Of a stretch of DNA of 64,000 nt, positions 1 to 11,446 are shown piece after piece (within the stretch, counting starts at the first letter, position 1; each line of letters begins with the position of its first letter). Under the pieces are notes generated by a model that had not been told where the DNA came from, ran no database searches, and was given only the letters and a program-made list of their open reading frames with translations. The translations under genes and the position numbers were made by a program. Location: the NCBI RefSeq assembly GCF_007565055.1, contig NC_044564.1, positions 75,474,563 to 75,538,562 on the forward strand, read 5' to 3'. The stretch is from Rhinopithecus roxellana. Its lineage: Eukaryota > Chordata > Mammalia > Primates > Cercopithecidae.

Positions 1-485
1 GGCAGAGTAGAATATAACTTCTCACACTATTGTAGGGAGGCTGAAGCATGGACAGGAAATCAGAGCAGAGGGTAGGCAGAGCTGCCATACAACACCAAGA
101 CAGAAATTTGCTGACAATCAGTGATGAGTTGCATGTATTTGTAAAGGAAACTGGATGCAAATCACAAGTGGGCAACTAAACAGACTCTGTACTTGAAGAA
201 AATTTTGGCCACTTTCATTAGAAGAGACTGAGAAATCCATGCAAAGAACGTAACGGATTCCAGAACAGACTTGAGGGGAGGAACAAGAATAGTTCAGGAC
301 ACACGGGACAATCAGCAGAACATCAAAGGGGCAAGTAGACCGGACTGAAGGGAATGGTGTCCCCCACCAGATCCTTTGTGAAAAAGAGCTAAAAGTTAAT
401 ACCACATCCTATACTCTGAACTGTGTAATTATTGTGAATATTCACATTTCAATACACAGGTCACATTGTCAATAATAATAGAGTA
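1..485. other. Intergenic sequence, nothing recognised
   Basis: No coding exon, RNA gene or repeat family was recognised here. Open frames are short, lack similarity to families I know and have no splice context. It lies more than 32 kb beyond the ELAVL2 poly(A) site. Confidence 0.5.
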
Positions 486-698
486 GGCACTGGCAAACTA
501 GGGTGTGCAGTCCTAATCTGGCTCTTAATTGTACATAAAGTTTTTTCTGGAGCACTGCCACCCCCATTTGTTTATGTATTATCTGTCTGTTTCAGCACTA
601 CAACAGAGCTGAGTAGTTGCAACAGAGGCCAATGGTTTGCAAAGTCCAAAGAATTTACAATCTGGCTCTTTACAAAGAAAAGGGTTGCTGACCCCTGA
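486..698 (+). mobile_element. hAT-Charlie (MER1-like) DNA transposon fragment
   Basis: The sequence has the layout of the MER1-type non-autonomous hAT element: a GGCAAACT-like left end, an internal ATAAAGTTTT...GGAGCAC segment, GAGCTGAGTAGTTG, and a right end reading TCTGGCTCTTTACA...GCTGACCCCTG. It is old, with many substitutions. The same family recurs at 2978-3180, 5411-5680, 14832-15053 and 43045-43275. The family name is from memory of the consensus; the hAT assignment is firmer than the subfamily. Confidence 0.75.
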
Positions 699-859
699 CC
701 TAGAGAAGTATGGATTTAGTCATTCAATAAAACCTTTTGTTGTCTTTGAGAAACTTAAGTTTTAGAATACACTTCTAACTACCTTTATTTTAAAGGCTGT
801 ATCTGTCCACCAATGTCAGTATTTTTGTATCTGTAAGAAATTTAAAAAATTATAGAGTG

Positions 860-1025
860 AGTTAATGGAAGAAAGTTTCTGGGATGCTGGTCTGTTCTGG
901 AGGCCTGGGACATGGGAATTTCCAAAGTGTGAAAACTCATCAAGCTGTATACTGATGTGCACTTCTTTGGGTTTTGGGGGTATATATGTACACTGTACTT
1001 CAATAACATTTTTACAAAAGCATGT
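860..1025 (+). mobile_element. Old L1 (L1M-type) 3' end fragment
   Basis: The stretch contains the features of the 3'UTR end of old L1M/L1ME elements: TTCTGGAGGCCTGGGACATGGG, then AAAACTCATCAAGCTGTATAC, then GTGCACTTCTTTGGG and TACTTCAATAACATTT. No coding part is retained. The call rests on remembered consensus; an alignment to a repeat library would settle the subfamily. Confidence 0.55.
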
Positions 1026-1334
1026 ATACCTCATCCCTTACAGAATTTCAATAGGCAGCATGTATCAACTACCTCCCATAGACTGGACTCCACACTAAGT
1101 ACTGAAATAAAGACACACAGAGTGTACAGTTACAGAGCTCAGCAGAGTAGACAGGCAATATACATAAAAGCACACAAATAATTATATACTGTCAAGTATG
1201 TAAGCTGCAGGATTCCATTACAAGCTCATAACAATCTAACTAAACTAACTCAGGCAAAAGGAAATACATTGGCTCAGAGATTCCAAGTTTTAAAGCAAAC
1301 TAGGAAAAGAGACACATCTATGCCAGTGATTAAG

Positions 1335-1530
1335 TTGATTTTTACCCCCCGGGGGATACTTGGTAATGTCTGAAGACAATTCTGGTTGTCACTACCGGGG
1401 GAGTGCTAGTGGCGTCTAGTGGTAAAGGCCAGGGATAGTGTTAGATACCCTACAATGCCCATGACAGCCCCTGACAACAGAGAATAGTTTAGCTCAAAAT
1501 GTCAATATTGCCAAGGTTGAGAAACCTTGA
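1335..1530 (+). mobile_element. Non-autonomous DNA transposon fragment, probably hAT-Charlie
   Basis: A diverged mobile-element copy with GGTTGTCACTACCGGGGGAG, GGCGTCTAGTGGTAAAGGCC, CCTACAATGCCC and a right end reading AATGTCAATATTGCC...GGTTGAGAAACC. A second copy of the same family lies in the opposite orientation at 43497-43715, inside ELAVL2 intron 5. I do not assign the exact subfamily. Confidence 0.6.
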
Positions 1531-1548
1531 TCCAAGTCTTTGCTGCTA

Positions 1549-1700
1549 AAAGTGTGGTCTGTCGAAACAGCAGCTTTCAGCAGCATCTCAAAGTAGATCA
1601 GAAATTCAGACTCGTGGCCCTACCCCAGATTATTTAAATCAGAATGTGCACAAGATTCCAGGTATCTCTTGAGCACATGAAGTTTTGAGAAGCAGGACCC
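1549..1700 (-). mobile_element. MER5A-like hAT-Charlie fragment
   Basis: The order AAAGTGTGGTCTGTCG...CAGCAGCATC, CAGAAATTCAGACTC, GGCCCTACCCCAGAT and AATCAGAATGTGCAC...GAGAAGCA follows MER5A read on its minus strand. It is an old, degraded copy without coding capacity. Confidence 0.6.
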
Positions 1701-2014
1701 TCAGCTCCTACTACATCTGGAGTCAGGTAATGACTTTGGCAGGCATGTTTCTCCCTGCATGACTTCCCATCTCTTGCTGCAGATGAGATTCTGCCTCACG
1801 CAGGAATGTTGGCTGCTAAAGGTTACCAGGATTCATGCATCTTATCTCCCCCTCCATGCGAGAGGTGCTGAGTTCACCAAATTTTAGGTAGCTTTTATAG
1901 CTACAAAAGAAAATAATGGGGGTACTATGAGAAATCTACCTAGATTTGGGATCAGGAAAGCCAACGCTAAAAATTTAAGCTGATTTCTGAAAAACAAGGA
2001 CAGTTGGCAAGCAA

Positions 2015-2500
2015 ATTAAGGCGTTTGTCAAATATTTACTAAGCACTTACTATGTTCCAGACACTGTTCTGGACCTGGGAACGTATCAATGAAAAGGATC
2101 AAGTCCTGATCCTGCCCTTGAGGAGTTTATATTCCACTGGGCAGAAGCAAACACATAAACACAGAGAATGCACAATACAATTGCAGAACCTGATAAATGC
2201 TGGGAGGGAGGGAAGCAGGCAAATCCTATGGAGAATCAAGGATGATGTGATAGAACACCTAGGGCCCAAGGACAAGTATGTTAGGAAGGATTCTCCAAAT
2301 GAGGTAAGATTTGGACTGAGACCTGAAGAAGAAGGAGTTAGTCAAGCAACCAGGGGACAGGTATTCTACAAAGACAGAACGGCACAGAAAAAGGCCCTGA
2401 GGAGTGAGAGCTCCGCAAGCTCTAGCCCAAGGGCATGGTTGAGGGGGTGGGGGCAGCAGAGAAGGGGAAAGCTGAAGGTGCAGGATGAGGGAAACAGGGT
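2015..2500 (-). mobile_element. L2 LINE fragment, 3' portion
   Basis: On the plus strand this reads as the reverse complement of an L2 3' end: AAATATTTACTAAGCACTTA, then ATGTTCCAGACACTGTTCTGG, then a GATCCTGCCCTTGAGGAGTT segment, followed by more internal L2-like sequence (GGACTGAGACCTGAAGAAG, AAAAGGCCCTGAGGAGTGAG). A 190-codon open frame crosses it on the plus strand. That frame is accidental, since it runs antisense through the repeat. Confidence 0.65.
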
Positions 2501-2623
2501 CCTAGCTCTTAGTTGTAAAACAGACCTTCGGCAGGAGAGTGCAAAGGTTCCAACTAAGGTGGCTCCTGGCTCTGGCTGTCTCAGCTTGAATCTGGGATTT
2601 GCCATTTGTAAGAAGCATGACTA

Positions 2624-2925
2624 GGCCAGGCACACTGGCTCACATCTGTAATCCCAGCACTTTGTGAGGCCAAGGCAGGCGGATCACTTGAGGCACGGAG
2701 TTCGAGAACAGCCTGGCTAACATGGTGAAACCCCGTCTCTACTAAAAATACAAAAATTAGCTGGGTGTGGTGGCAGGTGCCTGTAATCCCTGCTACTTAG
2801 GAGGCTGAGGCAGGAGAATCACTTGAATCTCCAGAAGGCAGGGGTTGCAGTGAGCCGAGATTGTGTCACTGCTCCCCAGCCTAGGCGGGCGACAGAGTGA
2901 GAACCTGTCTCAAAAAAAGAAAAAG
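2624..2925 (+). mobile_element. Alu element, full length, AluS-like
   Basis: A dimeric Alu with left arm, middle A-rich linker (ACAAAAATTAGCTGGGTG), right arm and a short A-rich tail. The flanks AAGCATGACTA (before) and AAGTGTGACTA (after) look like a target-site duplication that has since diverged. Many CpG sites have decayed, so the copy is older than the two AluY copies in this window. RNA polymerase III box sequences are degraded. Confidence 0.9.
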
Positions 2926-2977
2926 TGTGACTATTTCATAGGGTTGTGAGAATTACAAGTAAATGTCAAGACACCCT

Positions 2978-3180
2978 ACAACAGGAGTTGGCCCAATCTG
3001 GCCCACTGCATGTCTTGTATGGCCTGTGACCTAAGAAAGTTTTCTGTTTACATTCTTAAATGGTTATGTTTTAAATGGGCATATAAGTACCTACCTCATA
3101 CCCTTGATTTTGCCCCTTAACTCCACAAAGCCTAAAATACTGACTATGAGGCCCTTTACAGTAAAGTCTGCCATAGCCAA
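2978..3180 (+). mobile_element. hAT-Charlie (MER1-related) fragment
   Basis: The copy includes a GTTGGCCCAATCTGGCCCACTGC left end, GTATGGCCTGTGACCTAAGA, TTTACATTCTTAAATGGTTA, and a right end GAGGCCCTTTACAGTAAAGT. The internal part typical of longer family members is deleted or unrecognisable. It belongs to the same family group as 486-698. Confidence 0.55.
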
Positions 3181-3239
3181 GCCTGTACATAGCAGGTGCT
3201 CAGGAGGTGAGAGCTGACACTGCCAGCGACCATCTCAAT

Positions 3240-3560
3240 GGATATGACTCCCTGGTCAGGCATTACCTGAGGCTCTTTATGTTGTACTTCCCCAAATAAC
3301 CATTATCCTAATTTATAGTTAAAACGCAGGCAAGTAACATGGAACATAGAGCTTTAATTCTAGAATTAAAACCCAGGTCACTATGTCCCCAGAACCCATG
3401 CTCTTTCAGTCTCTCATGAAAATCACACAGGTAAGCCCCTCTATTAGTTCGTCCTCTAAGCTAGGTATTGTTATCCTCTGTGTAACTGATACAAAGACAG
3501 TCAAGATGAAACTGAATGAATTTATATCACAGCACTCATTGTATGACCAAAGAAAAGAGA
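3240..3560 (-). mobile_element. MIR-like SINE remnants
   Basis: Two blocks resemble MIR read in reverse: CCATTATCCTAATTTATAG...AACGCAGGCAAGTAAC, and TAAGCTAGGTATTGTTATCC...ACTGATACAAAGACAG. Divergence is high and the borders are uncertain. Confidence 0.4.
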
Positions 3561-5410
3561 GGACTGGGGATAAGAAAAGGATGTAAGTGATATTGAGGGT
3601 GGTTCGTAAACCAATTTACTGTCCCTGTTTTTGCTTTTCTTCCCCCCGATATTCTCTAGTAAATGTTACTTTGGTAATAAGAGAAAATACTTATTTTTAT
3701 AAAGGAAGAAAGCAGAAATAATCAGCCTTACCCAGAGTAGCTACATTGTACTTTTTAAAGACAGCACTATTTTGACAGCCAAAAAAGACACTTAGGAATA
3801 CAGCATTACAAATTCAAGATCATGTCTATGAACTTGGCTTGAAAAAAACCCTCCGCTAAAATACAACCTACCATCTGTACAATGTATTCAAAAATGATTA
3901 GCATAGTATGAAAAAATAATGCTGGAACAGCAGATTTTTTTTTTCCATTTTTTAAGAACGCTTCCTGCTCAGTATTATTTTCGGATTCCTCCGTGAGGTA
4001 TAAGCAAAGGCAAAATGGAATCTCAGGTCAAGAAGATGGAAACAGAAAGTAAACAGACAAAAAAGGAACATTAAATACTCTTTACTGAAGATGTGACACT
4101 GCTCTAGAAATTTCACTGAGCCCAAGAGAGAATCTTTGCATGCGCCAACGTCAAGAGCTGCACTGGGAAACCTCCCATTTCTGGCTTCAAAAGTGAAAGC
4201 CTGGGTCCTACTTACACTCTCTCAGCTATCAAAAGCTGTAACGCCATTTCTCTGACAGCAGGACTCTCACACTCTCATGTCACTAAAAGTGAATCAGCAG
4301 AGCTTGCAGATGCATGGAGCCCAGAAAGGCACCTCTCGGGAAAGGGTGTGGAGAGTGCCGGGGCAGCATGGAGCACGTTGATGGCCACAGACAGCAGTAT
4401 CTTGCCCTGACTTTCTCACTAACCAGGGTGCCTTTTTGCACAATCTCTTGACTCCCGGAATCCTTACTAAAAATAAGGGAGTTAGGCTGAGAAGCCCGTG
4501 TAAAAGCCATTCTACACTTCTGTGATCTTAAATCATGAGGTCATGTTCACATTTTTATAAATACATCCTAACAAAGTGAAACCCTGACAGTATCAGTTTT
4601 GGGAAATTGTATCCAACAATAAACGTTCAGAATTTTTCCCCAAATGAAAAAAAAATTGAATATCAAACTTATACCTATTAGAGAATATTTATCACATTGG
4701 CAGCGTGCCTCAAAGGACTTAAGAATGTTCTATTTGCATCTGAAAGGCAGGTTGGGTGGGTTTTGCTCCTATCTTGTCAGTCAGCACTAGACGATGCCTG
4801 GGGATGGGCTTCTGCTTGTAGAAAAACTTGTCCACACAAGAGGTGATCAAGAGAATGACCTCCAGCTGCCTACGGCAGACAGCTGCTTGGTACCTGACAC
4901 AGAACTTCATCTCCAGGGCCTGAAGAGCTGAATCAAGCCAGGAGACAATCCCTGGAGAATTTAAATTAAAAAAAAAAAAAGGCCATGTCTGAGCTACTGT
5001 CAGCACCCCTTTCCTTAACACTTCCTTCTGATAGTCTGCCCCTCTACTCTCAGGGTGCACAAGCCCTCAAACTTGTTTTCCCTCCAACACAGCCCAGCTG
5101 GTCCCTTCCAAGACAGAGGAAACCTGTGGAAACCCTCGCATAATAGGAGGCTTTGTTCACGATCATCGCTGATCACCTCTATAATCTCTCCAATTTTAGA
5201 AAATGGCTTAATTGGCTGCTGGAAAGGTCAAGGCTCGAAGGCTGGCAAACAAAGTGCTCCTTTAATAAGCTGGCTTTCTTCGATCTACAGAGAAAAGACA
5301 GAGAAATTCACACGTAGGACAGCATCCTTGCCAAGAGGTATCTAAGGGTTAGATATACTGGACATGTAAACACCAGCATGTTTTTCCAGAGACTGCTAAA
5401 TAAACTAGCA
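3561..5410. other. Intergenic sequence without recognised features
   Basis: No exon or known repeat family stands out. The open frames are at most 113 codons and show no family signature. A short poly(A) run lies near 4968-4980. Confidence 0.45.
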
Positions 5411-5680
5411 CAGAGGTCAGTAAACCTTCTCTGTAAAGGACCAGATGATAAATATTTTAGGTTTTGTGGGCCATATGGTCTCTGTCGCAACTACTCCACT
5501 CTGCTGTTCCAGGGCAAAAGCAGTTATAGAAAATACATAAACGAATGAGCATGGCTGTGTTCCCATAAAACTATTTATGGACACTGAAATCTGAATTTCA
5601 TGTAATTTTTGCAGGTCAAAAAATACTCTTGATTTTTCTCAACCATTTAAAAACATAAAGATAATTCTTAGAGTGAAGGC
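5411..5680 (-). mobile_element. hAT-Charlie (MER1-like) element, minus orientation
   Basis: This is the best preserved member of the family here. It starts CAGAGGTCAGTAAACC, continues TGTAAAGGACCAGATGATAAA, TTTTGTGGGCCATATGGTCT, CTGTCGCAACTACTCCACTC, AAACGAATGAGCATGGCTGT, and runs on past the ATAAAACTATTTATGG block into TTTTTCTCAACCATTTAAAAA. The last block matches the longer internal form of the family. No transposase is present. Confidence 0.8.
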
Positions 5681-6278
5681 CATACAAAAACAGGAGTCTG
5701 TAGTTTAATGACTACTGACTGAGAAGATAAGACAACTCATATTCTGCATCTTACCACAGAAAATGCAAAGTGCAGAGCTTTTCTTCACAAGCTCGGTTAT
5801 ACTCGATTTATCCCTTTCCCTTCCCAAATCCAATCCTCCAAAATATTCCTCCAAGGGCGTCTGCTGTCTCCATCTCCTTTGTGTCTGCTCCCATCATCTC
5901 TCCCATGGCCTCCACCTCATCTGGTACAATAATCTTACCTTCAAAGTAGCCACATCCACCAGAGTGATGGGCTTTGAAAAGAAATGGCAGAAATGGCATC
6001 ATCACTCCTTAAGCTCCTTCAATAGTCAACAGCCCAACCCCCAAATATAATCAGTATAAACTCTACAATCTGTGCCAAGCCCTGCAAGGCCCTGCCTAAC
6101 TCTGTACTCCTCTCCTTGTCTTTGACTCTATGTGATGGTTCATTGTATGTGTCAACTTGATTGGCTTAAGAGATGCCCAGATATCTGGTGAAACATTATT
6201 CTGAGTGTGTCTATGAGGGTTTTTCTGGATGAGATTAACATTTGAATCAGCAGACTGAGTAAAGCAGATTGCCCTCTG

Positions 6279-6715
6279 TGTTAGTCAGGGCTCTCCAGAG
6301 AAAAGAGAACCAGTAAGATGGAGATTATACATATGAAATCTCTGTATATCTGTAATGAGATAAGGAACGGGCTCACATGATTACAGAGGCTAACAAGTCC
6401 CACAAGTGGTGCAAATTACAATCTGAAGGCCTGAAACCCAGGGGTGCTAATGCTGTAAGTCCCAGTACAAGGACAGAAGACGAATGTCTCTACTCAGTCA
6501 GATTCATGTTCTTGTGCCATTTTGTTAGAGTCAGGCCATCAATGGGTTGGATGATACCCATCCTACACTAGGGAGGGTAATTTGTTTTCTCAGTCCAATT
6601 ACAATGACAATCTCTTCCAGAAACACCCTCACAGATACACCCAGAAATAATGTTTAACTAGGTGTCTGGGCATCTCTTACATTAGCCCAACTGACACATA
6701 AAACTAACCAGTACA
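6279..6715 (-). mobile_element. Second copy of the same LTR-like family, inverted and nested
   Basis: The plus strand reads TGTTAGTCAGGGCTCTCCAG at the low end and AGATGCCCAGAC-like sequence in reverse (GTCTGGGCATCTCTTACATT) near 6665-6685. These are the right and left ends of the element in reverse orientation. It splits the plus-strand copy at 6131-7150. This order makes it the youngest layer of an L2 > LTR > LTR stack. Confidence 0.6.
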
Positions 6716-7047
6716 CACTCCCTAATGTGGATGAGCCCATCAGTTGAAGCCCTGAACAGAACACAAAGACTGGCCCTCTAGTCAACAGGAGAAAAATCCT
6801 CCTGCCTGACTGCCTTTAAAAACTAGGATATTGACTTTTTCTCTCCTTCAGACGTGAACATTGGCTCCTTCTGGGTCTCAAGCTCTCATGTTCCTCAGGC
6901 CTTTGGACTCATTATTAGTACATCATTGGCTGTCTGGGGTCTGGAGCTTGCAGACTCACCTTGCAGATTGTTGAGATTTGCCCGCCTCCATAATCGTGTG
7001 AATCAATTCCTTATAATAAATCCCTTTATACATAAAAACACAAAAAT

Positions 7048-7086
7048 TATACATATATATTCATATATATATATATATATATATAA
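7048..7086. repeat. (TA)n microsatellite
   Basis: An alternating ATATAT tract with few interruptions lies inside the 3' part of the LTR-like element. It is a likely site of length variation between individuals. Confidence 0.9.
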
Positions 7087-7530
7087 ATGGTATTTATCTA
7101 GATAGAAATGTATATCCTATTGGTTCTATTTCTCTGTGTAACCCTAATACAACCATGAACTGTCACATCATTTTTCTCAAACTTCTTCAAACACATTAAG
7201 GCCTTTGTACATTTCCTTTTTTCATGAATGTTTATCACTATGCTGCTACCTTCTCATTCAAGTCTCAATTTCAATATCTCCTCCCCTAATATTCTTTGAA
7301 AAATGGTTTCCTCTCTCTCTTCACCAATGATTCTCTATCTCAGCCTCTTATTTTTGTTCCCGTTGAAACACTTATCAAATCTATAATTACTTTTATTACT
7401 TATTCATGTCTGTCTTCCCCCACTGGAAGGTAACCTTCATGAGGGTAGGCCCCACCTGTGTGTTATTCACTGTATCCTGGAGCCCTAGGGCAGAGCCTGT
7501 CACAGCAACTTTTAATCAATGTTGGGGAAT

Positions 7531-10500
7531 AAACAATAGCCCAGAGTTTACAGCCCCTGCCGTCTTCTTTGGAACTTCCATCCACTTTATCAGAAAAGGA
7601 CTTTCGCATAAACAAGATGATGCTGATGATGCTAAAGACCCCCCTGTACCCTGCGATAGTAAAGTGATGCTTGCTCCCCTATACCACTACCACTGTAAAG
7701 TCCTCTGCCATCTTTATGCTATTCTTAGTCTCTGGACCCATCACTGAAATGAGGACTTACTCTCACAGGGGCTGTGCCTGACTACTTAACTGGGTATTCA
7801 CACTGGTGATTCGGGTTAACAGTTAAGTCACCACCTCATGTGACTCAAAGCAGGGACCTTTTCCTACCACCACGCTACATGCAGCTTGAAGTTCTGAGTC
7901 CTATGATAAGTCTTACGGGTTCGCTGAATGAACTGACTTATCCATTCCATTTCCGCAGCAGCACCTAAATCAGAAAAACCCTAGGTAACAATGGTGGATC
8001 AGTGGTGGGGATAAACATTAATGGGTATAAACTTTAACTAAAGAGTCTATGCTTAGAAAAGAGGATTTGAGAGCTAATCGGCTTCACCTTTCCCTAATAA
8101 AAATTATTTCTGTCCTATTATTCATAGCTACCTTTGGCAGATTCCACTCCATCAGTGCTTGCTATCTGTTCTTCACACTGGACCCATGAGGAGAGCTCTT
8201 ATTTCCACAGAGCAGTGAAAGCAGCACGGTAATTCACTGTGTGGTCAGTTCGTGAAGCTGATGAGTTTCTCACTGTTGTGGTCCCACTGGTCCTCTGATT
8301 CTCTCCTGTTTCACAAAAGGCAACAGGAGGAACATCTTTAACTCAGGTAGAATAATCTAATCTTTGGTGCATGCTACAACTAAATTGAAGATAAAATAAC
8401 CTGTCAGCACTAGTTACGTGAATTTTGTCTCCATGTACCTCAAAGTCCCCAAATGAGGCCAGTCACAGTTATCTAAAACCTGCCAGCAAGCCAGGGAACT
8501 GGGTCCAACTAGAACTGCTGTATCACAGGAAAAAATCTAGAATCTAAAAAGATCTTCAGACTGTATATGCCTGGGATAATACTCTGCTCACCCAGTTCTT
8601 GACTGCATAAAATTTGACTGGAGTGTGAACTATGTTCATTTCTTGTATAACAGTTTTTCTTACCAAGTAAGAAGTCCCCTCATACCTGCTCTACTGAAAA
8701 AGGCCTAATCCTTTTTACTTCACCAATGTGAATTTCATGCTGTAATGGGCCAAGTTTTGGAAAAACAAAGCAGTTATTTTATACCTGCCCAACTTTCTGT
8801 TCACACAGGCGAACAGGACTAAGTGGTGAAATCTCGCCAAGATCTCTTGAAAAAGATCTTTGATTTAACAATGACTGACATCTGCACACTTTTCCATTTG
8901 AATATAATTCTCTTCACAAGGCCACACCTTGTGGTATGAACTTTGAAAGAGCAATCAGAGCTAAACTGCAGGCATTCTTCTTTCCTAGCTCCAGATATCC
9001 CTATGTAGGCTGTTTATTTTTCAGCTTTCTGATATAATGTTGGGTTGATATGTCTGTCATATGATAGCAAGAAAACCAATTACATGAGTCACGCTGTAAA
9101 GTGATCAAGTGCTGGCCAGTGAAGCCAGAGCTGCTTTTGATTCACTAGGAATACATTTTCCAGCCCTGTCCTTTTTACCAGGCAATGCAGTTCAGTTCAT
9201 ATTGCAGTTTTTATATAATACTTCTTTATTTGATTCAAAGTACATATTTATAAGATATTGCTAAAAAGTCACAAAGGGAAGGAGGGCATTAATTGATTGT
9301 GCATCTCCTAAAGCTTTATTTCCACAATATGTGGTTAAGTGCTAGAAATGAAGAAACGTCTCAGTTTGCCTGAAAACCTCCAACATGGCTTTCTAATAAG
9401 TAGGACTACAGGGTAAAAGCATTCCTCAGCATTTGACTAGTGAAGACTCCCACAGCTGCTAAGATTAGGTTTCTAGCAGGACTTCCCACTCTCTCCTCAA
9501 TTGCATGAGTGAAAAATACAATGGTCTCAGCTTGATTCCAACTATACTTTATTTCCTGAACTTACACTTTGGTTTTCTTTAGGATAGAGCTGTTTAGAGT
9601 CAATTGTAGCAATAAAAATAATGACAATGTCATTAATATTCTTACTGAAAAGCTGCAGCACCGTGCTTAGGCACTGAATATACTGTCAGTCTATCCAAAA
9701 ATACAGGATCACAACAGCTGACTGATGTAGCAAGAAATGTCTATCTTAACAATCAGAAAAGGTGGTCATTTTCCAAAGTGTAATTCATTATGTGGATAGT
9801 AAAAAAAAGAAAAAAAAAAAAAGTTTTCTATGACCAAGTAAGTACAAAGTGTACAGAGTTAAATAAAAGTTAAATGAGTTACTTTTCCACGTTTCTGAGC
9901 TTTTAATATTCTGACATGTATTATGAATTTAAAATAATTTCTTATTGAATTTTTCCTATAAAGTGCAACAGTTTGTAGGGCTAGTGTTCCATGAAGCTTT
10001 TTCAATCTTTGGAATAGGCCACTTAAAAGTGTTTGAAGTATTTTACTGTCTTTCCTATCTCTGACATTCATATACACACTATTCCACCTATCATATGGAT
10101 ATTTTATATAGTGCCATGTATTTTATATACTGCTATGTGTATCACAACATAGTAAAGCACAATGAGTATGTTTCACAATGCTTTTTGGCATAATTACTAT
10201 GTTTCCTACCTGGCTGATATTTCAGGTAGTTCTGGTAAGGGCCTTTTACTTTAAACACAAGGTGATTTAACGAAAGCATGAATGAACACAAAGAGGGGCT
10301 GCACAGAAGTGTGATTGCCACATCTGTTAGCAATGCATTTGGTAAGCCTTCCCCTGTCACCATATATATTCAGAAATAATGACAAAAAATGTAGTTCCTC
10401 TGGGTAAATGAAACGGAGGTGCAAATTAGAATCACACCTCCAGTCTCATTTTGGTATCACTTCTTGTCTGGATAAACAACACTTACTCTCACTCTCCTAC

Positions 10501-11036
10501 TCATGGCAAGTAGCCACTGTTAACACTTGCATTAGGGATCAGTCACAACAAATTACAGTTAAGTTTCACACCACACTGCAGGAGGCAGCCTGGGCCCAGG
10601 AGAGCATAAGAGTAAAGCTGGGCCGCATTACCAATTTTGAGAAAACTAGCACTGGGGCTGAAAAGGCCCCTGTGCCTCAGCCACATGAAGTGGTTAAAAT
10701 TCTAATACTCTTAAGTGGTATCTTAATATTTCTGTGTATGGTGATTCATTATTCTCTGTGGAGATTAACAGTAGGTAGCGGCTTGCAAAAAGGGTGATTT
10801 TAATCACCAATCATTTTCAAGAACACAAGAGATCAGTGGTATTCAACTGTGAAAGCTTTATTATAATGGGAAACTGCCTGTGTGGATTAAAAACACAAAC
10901 AGATTTCACTTCAAGATGATTGTGTGAGATGCTAAATTTTCAGGATGTGAAAAGTATCTACAGACTATGAGCCACATAAAAGTATCCACGGGGAAGATGA
11001 GAAAAATAAGGACTAGAGGCACAGTTCATACATGAA
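7531..11036. other. Intergenic sequence without recognised genes
   Basis: No exon, RNA gene or clear repeat was recognised. Low-complexity A-rich sequence occurs near 9801-9821. Open frames reach 129 codons (10408-10797, plus) but show no family signature, no splice context and no retrocopy features. The block near 9030-9190 is non-repetitive and contains an AP-1-like TGAGTCA at about 9086, but nothing shows that it is functional. Confidence 0.45.
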
Positions 11037-11079
11037 TTTTATCTTCTGCCCCTACCTACTTGTGGGGCAGAAGATAAAA
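11037..11079. repeat. Perfect 16-bp inverted repeat (hairpin)
   Basis: The left arm at 11037-11052 (TTTTATCTTCTGCCCC) is the exact reverse complement of the right arm at 11064-11079 (GGGGCAGAAGATAAAA). The two are separated by an 11-nt loop. Pairing stops abruptly outside the arms. It is not part of any repeat family I recognise. The stem is too short for a typical pre-miRNA, and a local templated strand-switch event is a plausible origin. Confidence 0.95.
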
Positions 11080-11256
11080 GGGGCTTTGTAAGCTGGATAC
11101 CAAGTTGGCTACTTTACTGTTTATTCAAGTAGGGCAAAGTCCACTTTTTTGCGTGAAATACACAGGTGAAATCTCAATAAAAGTTTATAGAATGCATGCA
11201 ATTAATCTCCACTAAATAACAAAAAGTAAAATAAAATCATAAACCTTTAACAAACA

Positions 11257-11446
11257 GGGAGGTGCACGGTGGCTCGTGCCTGTAATCCCAATGCTTTGGG
11301 AAGCTGAGGTACGAGGATTGCTTGAGCACCCAGGAGTTCAAGGCTGCAATGAGCTATGATCGTGCCACTGCAACCCACCACCCCAGATTAGATGACAGAG
11401 CAAGATCTCGTTTCTTAAAAAAAAAAACAAAAACAAAAAACAAAAA
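11257..11446 (+). mobile_element. Alu monomer (FLAM-like)
   Basis: A single left-arm-like Alu unit: GGTGGCTCGTGCCTGTAATC at the start, GAGTTCAAGGCTGCAATGAG and CTATGATCGTGCCACTGC in the middle, and GACAGAGCAAGATCTCGTTT before an A-rich (AAAAAC)n tail. There is no second arm, which points to an ancient free left monomer or early AluJ fragment. Confidence 0.75.

Larger units (their letters stand above)
6131..7150 (+). mobile_element. LTR-like element, interrupted by an inverted copy of its own family
   Basis: It begins TGTGATGGTTCATTGTATG and TCAACTTGATTGG, and ends ...CCTATTGGTTCTATTTCTCT...CCCTAATACA, so the ends are TG...CA as in long terminal repeats. The body is in two parts, 6131-6278 and about 6716-7150, which are collinear in the family (GATTGCCCTC joins CTCCCTAATGTGG). 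A TTCCTTATAATAAATC stretch near 7010 fits an LTR poly(A) signal region. I do not recall the exact family name. No internal retroviral genes are present. Confidence 0.6.
5990..7530 (+). mobile_element. L2 LINE 3' end split by a younger insertion
   Basis: L2-like sequence is seen at about 5990-6130 (GCCAAGCCCTGCAAGGCCCT) and resumes at about 7151. It continues through AAGGCCTTTGTACATTTCC and the canonical 3' segment near 7410-7530 (CCCCCACTGGAAGGTAACCTTCATGAGGG in outline, then CACTGTATCCTGGAGCCCTAG). The two parts are collinear in L2, so the LTR-like sequence at 6131-7150 was inserted into an existing L2 copy. The coordinates enclose that insertion. Confidence 0.65.

Noticed and set aside
2052..2624. 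190-codon plus-strand open frame
   Set aside because: It runs antisense through an L2 fragment, shows no protein family signature and has no promoter or splice context.
10408..10797. 129-codon plus-strand open frame
   Set aside because: No recognisable similarity, codon pattern or exon borders; a frame of this length is expected by chance in 64 kb.
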